Below are positions 22,301-31,300 of a DNA stretch of 64,000 nt, piece by piece (positions within the stretch are counted from its first letter, which is position 1; every line of letters starts with the position of its first letter). The notes beneath the pieces are model-generated. The model made no database searches. It worked only from the letters and a program-made list of their open reading frames with translations, and was not told the DNA's origin. Source of the stretch: Mucor racemosus (lineage: Eukaryota > Mucoromycota > Mucoromycetes > Mucorales > Mucoraceae); contig JAPEHQ010000003.1 of assembly GCA_027405735.1 (NCBI GenBank), forward strand, positions 2,170,001 through 2,234,000. The letters run 5' to 3'. Made by a program: the position numbers and the translations under genes.

Positions 22301-24941
22301 ATAAACGAACATCAGCGACAATTCGAGGTTTATCGAAAGAATATACACCAGCAGAATTCTTTTTAGCAACGACTAAAAGTGGGTGATTCCATCCAGTATG
22401 ACTAGGACTTCGTTCAATCACACCATCCTTCTGCCATTGATCAAGTTGTGCTAGTACTGCTTCTTTGTAGACGATTGGTACCGGATATGGAGCACGATAA
22501 GCAATTTTGTTAGGTATCGTTTCCAATTGGACAATAGCGCCTGGAAGGTTACAGTAAGTAGAAGCAAGATCAATGTTAGCATTTTCTTTCAATAAAGGTT
22601 CAATTTGTGCGTAAGCGAGATTTCGTTCAGTTGGGGATCCATAAGGATCGTTGTTGGGTTCAACATCGGGATCAATGGGTGAAGGAAGTTCAGGACCAGT
22701 GTATTCAAACCATGATGATGTGAGGCCTGTAATGCCAATATTCAATTGAGACATGATGTCTAGTCCAAGAAGTATTGGGCAATCGTTTGAGTCAGTGTAA
22801 AAGTCAAATATTTCAAATTTATGTTTAAAATTTCGTTTATTATAAAAGATATTTAAGTAACATGAGCCTATTCTAGGTTTAGTTGTCGAAGTGTGTCCTA
22901 ATTGAATATGCCCATCAGTGGATAGATCGATATGGATACCCAAAGATTTAGCAAATTGAGGAGCGCAAATAGAGAATGTACAACCAGTATCTAGTACACC
23001 ATACACTTTGTAGGATTCTACGATTAAAGGTACGAGGAGTGAGTTAGATTTGTTAATAGGTAAATTTGAGAATTCGTTTAACTTACATTTGTGTGCTTCG
23101 GTTGCAACAACGACATCGACATCCATAGCATCGTCAGAAGCAGATGTAGATTGGGTTGTAGTAGCAGACGCAGAGTTAGCAGCAGTAGTAGTAGTAGTGT
23201 CACTAGTTGCACTAGGGGCAACTGTATTAGTAACAGCAGATGAAGGAGTACCAGGAGTACTAGGAGCAGCATCAGTACCAGAGGTACCTTTGGCACCATC
23301 CAAAGCTTTGGATGACAATGTAGCAATGTAAGCAGCGTAGGCGTTACAGTCGCTAGTGTTGTGTGATTTACGCTTGTGGTAAACGCAAAACTTTGAACTC
23401 TTGGTACCAGTAACTTTGGCAGGAGACGAGGCACTAGTAGCAGCAGAAGCAGGTGTAACAGTGGATGTTTTATCCTGTTTAACTGTGGCAGGTTTAGAAT
23501 CACTGATACGCATCATTCCGAAACGACGTTCAGGAGTCTTGGGAGATTCACCAGTACGAGTTGCAGTGTTACATACGTGACCATAAACGTAATTGGGAGC
23601 ACCACAATCACGACAAGATGGTCTAGTTGTCTTGAATGGGCGACCAGTAGTTTGAGGTGAGGAAGATGGAGTACTAGTGGAAGCAGCAGGCACTTGTTCA
23701 GCAAGCTTAGCAGCGTAAGCTTGACACTCAGAGGTATTATGGCCTTTGCTTTTGTGATAATCACAAAATCTACCAGAGATACCAGCACTTTTCTTCATGT
23801 TAGGCTTGCTGATCTTGGATGCAGCTGCACCTTGAATTGGGATGGACGAATGAGAGTTGTCGACAGCAGAAGTAGAGGCCCATTTTGAAGCTTTGGTACC
23901 CTTTTCATGCTTAACTACTTCTTTACGGCTCATAGCAGCAGCCGCTTCAGAAGGAGTCATAGACGCCAACAAATCTCTTGCAGTGCGAATAATGAAATCG
24001 ACACTGACATCACCATGGGCTTCTTTGCTTTGGCGAACGATGTTAACTTGACTGCGCAGAGGTTGAGGTAAAGCCAACATAAATCGAGACACCAGCAAAA
24101 AAGGAGGAGGCACTTGATCAAAAGCACGACGACGAAGATCATTGAACCTGTCAACAAATGAATCGAGAGTTTCCTCAGGATTTAACGAGATGTCGACAAG
24201 ATCTGACGTACACTTTTGACGATCGTCAAGAACACTTAAGCCATATCTAGCCTTGAATGAAGCCTTGAATTCGGCCCACGTAGGTTGTTTAGAGTTGGCT
24301 ACGAATGATTGGTACCATGTTCTTTGAGTAGGACTCAACATAGGAGGAACAAGGCGGCCAAATTCGGCATCAAAGTCAAGATTATAAGCGAACATTACAT
24401 CTTGGAACTTTGTCAAGCAAGCGTCGACGTCGACAAAGATAGTGTTTCTTTCATCGAATACAGAGCCTTCCCATTGGAAATGAGGCAAGTTGTTAGGACA
24501 AACAACTTTTGATGCAGGAACAGATCTGGGACTCGTAGATTGTACGTTACTGGTGGCATTGGATGCACGCAGATGATTGAGTAAATCAATACTAGTACGA
24601 ATCGTAGTCGAAAGATCTTGAAGTTCACGAACAGCAATCTGACGAGCTTCACCATGAAGGGATGATACCTTAGCGGAGGCAAGGGTAGCATCAATGGTTA
24701 ATTGATTAATAGTTCGATGAAGTTGCAGTAATTGACCAGGGTTGGAAATACTGGCAACTGAAGACATCGTATCAGAATCAACGTCCATGTCAGATGCACC
24801 AATGTCTGATTGGGAATTGACCCCAGTAGCACAGGTATCACTTTCAGTAGCAGGAGGAGCAGAGGAATTGAGAGAATCATTTGGGATAGCAACCAAAGGA
24901 GATTCGGAGAGAGCAGGAGTAGATTGTTGTTGATGGACCAT
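19344..24941 (-). CDS. Gag-Pol polyprotein, chromovirus (unit 1)
   Basis: One 1865-aa frame encodes all functions, with no frameshift between gag and pol. Capsid-like retrotransposon Gag domain is about 155-310. Two unusual knuckles CX2HX4HX4C start at C393 and C519, with a CRDCG...HVC motif between. Aspartic protease has DTG at 651-653. Reverse transcriptase is about 790-1040 with YVDD at 976-979. RNase H has D1128 (NVATDAS). The integrase zinc finger starts at H1404 (HX3H...CX2C), and its core has D1471, D1530 and E1566 (DX35E). A chromodomain at about 1761-1812 (HYEVQAIV...WVGY...DDTWQ) is expected to steer integration to marked chromatin. The ATG lies 47 bp from the 5' LTR. Fully open, so potentially active. 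It differs from unit 2 at residue 1842 (D versus N). Confidence 0.95.
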   Translation of the reverse strand: MVHQQQSTPALSESPLVAIPNDSLNSSAPPATESDTCATGVNSQSDIGASDMDVDSDTMSSVASISNPGQLLQLHRTINQLTIDATLASAKVSSLHGEARQIAVRELQDLSTTIRTSIDLLNHLRASNATSNVQSTSPRSVPASKVVCPNNLPHFQWEGSVFDERNTIFVDVDACLTKFQDVMFAYNLDFDAEFGRLVPPMLSPTQRTWYQSFVANSKQPTWAEFKASFKARYGLSVLDDRQKCTSDLVDISLNPEETLDSFVDRFNDLRRRAFDQVPPPFLLVSRFMLALPQPLRSQVNIVRQSKEAHGDVSVDFIIRTARDLLASMTPSEAAAAMSRKEVVKHEKGTKASKWASTSAVDNSHSSIPIQGAAASKISKPNMKKSAGISGRFCDYHKSKGHNTSECQAYAAKLAEQVPAASTSTPSSSPQTTGRPFKTTRPSCRDCGAPNYVYGHVCNTATRTGESPKTPERRFGMMRISDSKPATVKQDKTSTVTPASAATSASSPAKVTGTKSSKFCVYHKRKSHNTSDCNAYAAYIATLSSKALDGAKGTSGTDAAPSTPGTPSSAVTNTVAPSATSDTTTTTAANSASATTTQSTSASDDAMDVDVVVATEAHKCKLNEFSNLPINKSNSLLVPLIVESYKVYGVLDTGCTFSICAPQFAKSLGIHIDLSTDGHIQLGHTSTTKPRIGSCYLNIFYNKRNFKHKFEIFDFYTDSNDCPILLGLDIMSQLNIGITGLTSSWFEYTGPELPSPIDPDVEPNNDPYGSPTERNLAYAQIEPLLKENANIDLASTYCNLPGAIVQLETIPNKIAYRAPYPVPIVYKEAVLAQLDQWQKDGVIERSPSHTGWNHPLLVVAKKNSAGVYSFDKPRIVADVRLFNQILVSTDKYQMPRIDDIHQRFSAAKIISSIDVKSFFTSFLVDRRFRFKLSFSCPFTNQQYMWRKVCFGISFIGNLTSRCLSNLFSDMREHVCLYVDDIGVLSFNDSLEEHTQLLAEVIRRLTNANLQINPDKIVFAQRSVHVLGWSIIHNRLVPDSRKLTNFHTWPLPKTGKDIMRYLGFTNYFRSAIPGYGTLAAPLNELRNHKSLASIWNDTHTTAFYNLQKALASSTALSPIDFRYKVNVATDASATAVGGIIYQIKDNTVHYITMASRKLSKSEMAYSTTKRELLAIVYMFTKFHKWLFGIPFILHTDHRSLVWLQTQSTPNMMLLTWYEVIFFHYTYDIIHIPGSRNILPDALSRLFPTDTPDDNKLEGGNLYNNTSIFVKEKRRNHKPGDTDLLTQTNNRDSSLLKPKKQNNTLFKKRFKKSNFKYSSFPTKHDINYHTPVNNDIDVFDASTYNAISSSKSNDHNDNSLTNNNSPSIKNSDTLPHNHNILISRAMKYADYMTPPESERIELILKVHLLGHVGINAIEKILHNDYAVHWTHMRDDITRVLKDCHACQSHGIFSVGYHPPRSVLPDNVFDHIAVDLGDFATTSTSGNNYILVIVDYFSRFTILRALPDKSPVTVARSLLSVCSLFGWPARITSDNANEFVGTFIREFLELSGLDRLTSLPYTPTGNSLVESFMGVSKRAIIKSLTHDAAEPESWDLYLDVIQYAMNIQYARLHKSQPFSVMFNRAPNLFKDYSNSPAPAIDINNANTEIIDKRLKYVKEIVIPAIHKRIQETQLKDHATFERTHKIVYDKYPINSKVMIVNPLRTSKLSPRWLGPYLIKNYTRHGSYVLADLTGELLSRDVATQHIRVIDSSDNHLTHGFKDRHYEVQAIVNHRIDKDTGEMFYRTNWVGYQKSDDTWQRESDFDSKKPIRDYWARINPTIGAPLPNTVNKRKLNRRRKHAGPTVDRRHPNKKPNSKATNQEMLSPQQA

Positions 24942-24988
24942 ATTGATAAACGATAGCGAGGACAGGAATTAAATTTGATTAAAAAAAA
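24942..24988 (-). other. Leader and primer-binding region of unit 1
   Basis: Only 47 bp separate the 5' LTR from the Gag ATG. The bases after the LTR read TTTTTTTTAATCAAATTTAA on the coding strand. There is no TGG start and no recognisable tRNA 3'-end complement, so the usual primer site is not evident. Confidence 0.6.
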
Positions 24989-25516
24989 TGTCGTATATTT
25001 TCAGGATTGATAAATAATACTTAAAAAAGAATACAATTATAAAGAATGAGTAATTAATCAGTTCTTCAACTGTATAATAAAAACAAGATATCGTTTATTT
25101 AGATGTAAAAGTATGGCCTTTTATATTGATTAGACATTGAGATCCTGAGATGTAATTTAAGGCACTATTGAACTATTGGATCTGTTTGATAGTAATCTAT
25201 GGATTGAAATGGATCAATCATAATTTAACCGTTCTTGCAGAGCTTGTGAGTTGTCCTGTTTCAATACTGCGCTAAATATGCTTGGATGTTGATTTGATAA
25301 CTACTTGATTGGTTAACTGCTGGGATGAAATAATGTGGTGTCATAATTGAGGTCCAAGCGTTCTTGGTAATTACTGGATTAAACTTGGTACGCTAGGAGT
25401 TTCTTATATCCGATATCAAGACTTGCACTTCAATACATGTCGTAGTCAATAGATTGTAAGATGTATTGATACTGTAGAAGGTGATAATGTATGATACTAG
25501 TAGGTGGAATACAACA
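24989..25516 (-). repeat. Chromovirus LTR 2
   Basis: 528 bp, shared between unit 1 (as 5' LTR) and the deleted unit (as 3' LTR). It differs from LTR 1 by one missing A in a short A run near 25042. Confidence 0.9.
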
Positions 25517-27510
25517 TTGCTCCCCCCAGCCTTCTATGATTAAAGGTACCGGGAAGTGGGTTAGATTTGTTTCAATAGGTAAATTTGAGAATTCGTTTAA
25601 CTTACATTTGTGTGCTAGGTTGCAACAAAAGACATCGACATCCATAGCATCGTCAGAAGCAGATGTAGATTGGGTTGTAGTAGCAGACGCAGAGTTAGCA
25701 GAGTAGTAGTAGTAGTGTCACTAGTTGCACTAGGGGCAACTGTATTAGTAAAAGCCTTTGAAGGAGTACCAGGAGTACTAGGAAAAGCATCAGTACCAGA
25801 TTACTACCTTTGGCACCATCCAAAGCTTTGGAGACAATGTAGCAATGTAAGCAGCGTAGGCGTTACAGTCGCTAGTGTTGTGTGATTTACGCTTGTGGTA
25901 AACGCAAAACTTTGAACTCTTGGTACCAGTAACTTTCTTAGGAGACGAGGCACTAGTAGCAGCAGAAGCAGGTGTAACAGTGGATGTTTTCATCCTGTTT
26001 AACTGTCGATACAGGTTTAGAATCACTGATACGCATCATTCCGAAACGACGTTCAGGAGTCTTGGGAGATTCACCAGTACGAGTTGCAGTGTTACATACG
26101 TGACCATAAACGTAATTGGGAGCACCACAATCACGACAAGATGGTCTAGTTGTCTTGAATGGGCGACCAGTAGTTTGAGGTGAGGAAGATGGAGTACTAG
26201 TGGAAGCAGCAGGCACTTGTTCAGCAAGCTTAGCAGCGTAAGCTTGACACTCAGAGGTATTATGGCCTTTGCTTTTGTGATAATCACAAAATCTACCAGA
26301 GATACCAGCACTTTTCTTCATGTTAGGCTTGCTGATCTTGGATGCAGCTGCACCTTGAATTGGGATGGACGAATGAGAGTTGTCGACAGCAGAAGTAGAG
26401 GCCCATTTTGAAGCTTTGGTACCCTTTTCATGCTTAACTACTTCTTTACGGCTCATAGCAGCAGCCGCTTCAGAAGGAGTCATAGACGCCAACAAATCTC
26501 TTGCAGTGCGAATAATGAAATCGACACTGACATCACCATGGGCTTCTTTGCTTTGGCGAACGATGTTAACTTGACTGCGCAGAGGTTGAGGTAAAGCCAA
26601 CATAAATCGAGACACCAGCAAAAAAGGAGGAGGCACTTGATCAAAAGCACGACGACGAAGATCATTGAACCTGTCAACAAATGAATCGAGAGTTTCCTCA
26701 GGATTTAACGAGATGTCGACAAGATCTGACGTACACTTTTGACGATCGTCAAGAACACTTAAGCCATATCTAGCCTTGAATGAAGCCTTGAATTCGGCCC
26801 ACGTAGGTTGTTTAGAGTTGGCTACGAATGATTGGTACCATGTTCTTTGAGTAGGACTCAACATAGGAGGAACAAGGCGGCCAAATTCGGCATCAAAGTC
26901 AAGATTATAAGCGAACATTACATCTTGGAACTTTGTCAAGCAAGCGTCGACGTCGACAAAGATAGTGTTTCTTTCATCGAATACAGAGCCTTCCCATTGG
27001 AAATGAGGCAAGTTGTTAGGACAAACAACTTTTGATGCAGGAACAGATCTGGGACTCGTAGATTGTACGTTACTGGTGGCATTGGATGCACGCAGATGAT
27101 TGAGTAAATCAATACTAGTACGAATCGTAGTCGAAAGATCTTGAAGTTCACGAACAGCAATCTGACGAGCTTCACCATGAAGGGATGATACCTTAGCGGA
27201 GGCAAGGGTAGCATCAATGGTTAATTGATTAATAGTTCGATGAAGTTGCAGTAATTGACCAGGGTGGAAATACTGGCAACTGAAGACATCGTATCAGAAT
27301 CAACGTCCATGTCAGATGCACCAATGTCTGATTGGGAATTGACCCCAGTAGCACAGGTATCACTTTCAGTAGCAGGAGGAGCAGAGGAATTGAGAGAATC
27401 ATTTGGGATAGCAACCAAAGGAGATTCGGAGAGAGCAGGAGTAGATTGTTGTTGATGGACCATATTGATAAACGATAGCGAGGACAGGAATTAAATTTGA
27501 TTAAAAAAAA
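25517..27510 (-). mobile_element. Deleted internal region of the middle chromovirus unit
   Basis: Retains the leader, Gag up to just before the protease, and the polypurine tract; protease, RT, RNase H, integrase and chromodomain are gone (about 4 kb missing). Bases 26040-27250 match the full units, but 25517-26010 carry many small substitutions and indels. The deletion junction at about 25530-25590 interleaves words from the two sides of the deletion. Such a derivative could move only if complemented in trans. Confidence 0.85.
25645..27463 (-). pseudogene. Broken gag of the middle unit
   Basis: Starts like the full Gag (MVHQQQSTP) at 27463. A lost T at about 27264 shifts the frame after residue 66 (SIST instead of SISNPGQ). 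The capsid and first zinc knuckle are open again in another frame (27011-25953). Further indels at about 25990-26010 and below break the second knuckle region. No complete Gag can be made without frameshifting. Confidence 0.85.
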
Positions 27511-28039
27511 TGTCGTATATTTTCAGGATTGATAAATAATACTTAAAAAAGAATACAATTATAAAAGAATGAGTAATTAATCAGTTCTTCAACTGTATAA
27601 TAAAAACAAGATATCGTTTATTTAGATGTAAAAGTATGGCCTTTTATATTGATTAGACATTGAGATCCTGAGATGTAATTTAAGGCACTATTGAACTATT
27701 GGATCTGTTTGATAGTAATCTATGGATTGAAATGGATCAATCATAATTTAACCGTTCTTGCAGAGCTTGTGAGTTGTCCTGTTTCAATACTGCGCTAAAT
27801 ATGCTTGGATGTTGATTTGATAACTACTTGATTGGTTAACTGCTGGGATGAAATAATGTGGTGTCATAATTGAGGTCCAAGCGTTCTTGGTAATTACTGG
27901 ATTAAACTTGGTACGCTAGGAGTTTCTTATATCCGATATCAAGACTTGCACTTCAATACATGTCGTAGTCAATAGATTGTAAGATGTATTGATACTGTAG
28001 AAGGTGATAATGTATGATACTAGTAGGTGGAATACAACA
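27511..28039 (-). repeat. Chromovirus LTR 3
   Basis: 529 bp, TG...CA, apparently identical to LTR 1. It serves as 5' LTR of the deleted unit and 3' LTR of unit 2. Confidence 0.9.
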
Positions 28040-28384
28040 TTGCTCCCCCCCAGCCTTCTATGAGATAAAACCGGGAAGTGGGTTTTGTAGATCATGTTTC
28101 AAATTAATTTAAAGACGCAGATCTTGGGAAAATTAATTCAAAAATGAGGATAGGCATAAAGAAAAGAGTTGACATGACCAGGATAGAAAAGAAAAGACCA
28201 ATTTGAAGTAGATGAGGCACCAGTATAAATGAGAAAACCAGAGAAGTAAAGTAGTATAAATTTGGTATAAGATGAAAGTGTTGAAGAGCTTGTAGTGATC
28301 GATAAAAACCTTTGGAAAAAACCTTGGCAGGAAAAAAAATAAAAAAAGTAAGGAAAAGATTACTACAACTATTTGCTTGATGAA

Positions 28385-31300
28385 TTAAGCTTGTTGTGGA
28401 GACAACATTTCTTGATTTGTAGCTTTAGAATTAGGCTTCTTGTTGGGATGTCGACGATTTACAGTAGGTCCTGCGTGCTTTCGACGACGATTCAACTTGC
28501 GTTTATTAACTGTATTAGGTAGCGGCGCACCTATAGTTGGATTGATTCTTGCCCAATAATCACGAATAGGTTTCTTAGAGTCAAAGTCGGATTCGCGCTG
28601 CCATGTATCATCTGACTTCTGGTATCCTACCCAATTTGTGCGATAGAACATTTCACCAGTGTCTTTGTCGATACGATGGTTAACGATAGCCTGTACTTCA
28701 TAATGACGATCTTTGAACCCGTGTGTGAGATGGTTATCTGAAGAATCTATGACTCGTATATGTTGAGTAGCTACATCTCGAGATAAAAGTTCACCTGTTA
28801 AATCTGCTAATACATAGCTGCCATGTCTAGTATAGTTTTTTATTAGGTATGGTCCTAACCAGCGAGGGCTTAGTTTGGATGTGCGAAGTGGATTTACAAT
28901 CATAACTTTTGAGTTGATTGGATACTTGTCGTATACAATTTTGTGAGTGCGTTCAAAAGTAGCATGATCTTTTAATTGTGTTTCCTGGATTCGTTTGTGA
29001 ATAGCAGGGATAACAATTTCCTTAACGTATTTTAATCGCTTGTCAATAATTTCAGTATTTGCATTATTAATATCAATTGCAGGAGCAGGTGAATTCGAAT
29101 AATCTTTGAAAAGATTTGGTGCACGATTAAACATGACAGAAAAAGGTTGAGATTTGTGCAGACGAGCATACTGAATGTTCATGGCATATTGAATGACATC
29201 TAGATATAGATCCCATGATTCAGGTTCTGCTGCATCGTGCGTTAATGATTTGATAATAGCTCGTTTGCTAACACCCATAAATGATTCGACCAGGCTGTTG
29301 CCAGTAGGCGTGTATGGTAACGATGTTAGGCGATCAAGACCACTTAATTCGAGGAATTCTCGTATGAAAGTTCCAACAAATTCATTAGCATTATCACTTG
29401 TTATACGAGCAGGCCATCCAAACAAAGAACAGACAGATAGCAAGGATCTAGCTACAGTCACTGGGCTCTTGTCAGGTAGTGCTCGCAATATAGTAAATCT
29501 GCTAAAATAATCAACAATAACTAAAATGTAATTATTGCCTGAGGTTGATGTAGTAGCGAAATCTCCTAAATCGACAGCAATGTGATCGAATACATTGTCT
29601 GGTAATACACTTCGAGGTGGATGATATCCAACACTAAAAATTCCGTGTGATTGACAAGCATGACAATCTTTTAAAACTCTAGTAATATCATCTCGCATGT
29701 GTGTCCAATGTACAGCATAATCATTGTGTAGAATTTTCTCAATAGCATTAATACCCACATGACCTAACAAATGTACTTTCAGAATGAGTTCGATTCTCTC
29801 AGATTCTGGAGGTGTCATATAGTCAGCATATTTCATTGCTCGTGAAATGAGAATATTATGGTTGTGTGGTAATGTATCAGAATTTTTAATAGACGGACTA
29901 TTGTTATTCGTTAATGAATTATCGTTGTGATCGTTTGATTTTGATGATGAAATAGCATTATAAGTTGAAGCATCAAAAACGTCAATATCGTTATTCACAG
30001 GAGTGTGATAGTTAATATCATGTTTCGTGGGGAATGATGAATACTTAAAGTTGCTTTTCTTAAAGCGTTTTTTAAACAAGGTGTTGTTTTGCTTTTTAGG
30101 TTTGAGTAAAGATGAGTCACGGTTGTTTGTTTGTGTTAAAAGATCGGTGTCGCCAGGTTTGTGGTTTCGTCGTTTTTCTTTTACAAAAATACTCGTGTTG
30201 TTGTATAAATTACCCCCCTCCAGTTTATTGTCATCTGGTGTATCAGTTGGAAATAAACGACTGAGAGCATCTGGTAAAATATTACGCGATCCTGGAATAT
30301 GAATGATATCATAAGTATAATGAAAGAAAATAACTTCATACCATGTTAACAACATCATATTAGGAGTCGATTGAGTTTGCAACCAAACAAGACTACGGTG
30401 ATCTGTATGTAAGATAAAAGGTATACCGAAAAGCCATTTGTGAAACTTTGTGAACATGTAGACAATAGCCAACAGTTCGCGTTTAGTTGTGGAATAAGCC
30501 ATTTCAGATTTGGATAATTTGCGACTAGCCATTGTGATATAGTGTACTGTGTTGTCTTTGATTTGATAGATAATACCACCAACAGCAGTAGCAGAAGCGT
30601 CTGTAGCAACATTTACTTTGTATCGAAAATCAATGGGGCTGAGTGCAGTTGAGGAAGCGAGAGCTTTTTGGAGATTGTAAAATGCAGTTGTATGAGTGTC
30701 ATTCCAAATACTAGCAAGGCTTTTATGATTACGCAATTCATTCAAAGGAGCAGCAAGTGTACCGTAACCTGGAATAGCACTACGAAAATAGTTGGTAAAT
30801 CCAAGATAACGCATGATATCTTTGCCAGTTTTGGGAAGCGGCCATGTATGAAAGTTTGTCAATTTACGGGAATCAGGTACCAGGCGATTATGGATAATGC
30901 TCCAACCAAGGACATGTACACTGCGTTGAGCAAAGACAATTTTGTCCGGGTTAATTTGGAGATTTGCGTTAGTCAAACGTCGAATCACTTCTGCAAGTAA
31001 TTGCGTATGTTCTTCGAGTGAATCGTTAAAACTTAGCACACCAATATCGTCGACATAGAGACAAACATGTTCTCGCATGTCGGAGAATAAATTTGAAAGA
31101 CAGCGTGACGTTAAATTGCCAATAAAGGAAATCCCGAAACAAACTTTGCGCCACATATATTGCTGATTGGTAAATGGACACGAGAAACTCAACTTAAATC
31201 GAAAGCGTCTGTCCACTAAAAAACTAGTGAAAAAACTCTTTACGTCGATGGAACTTATTATCTTTGCAGCACTGAAGCGTTGATGAATGTCATCGATGCG

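Noticed and set aside
20152..24933. Many frames of 60-141 codons opposite or out of phase with Gag-Pol
   Set aside because: Shadows of the 1865-codon frame, repeated identically in unit 2.
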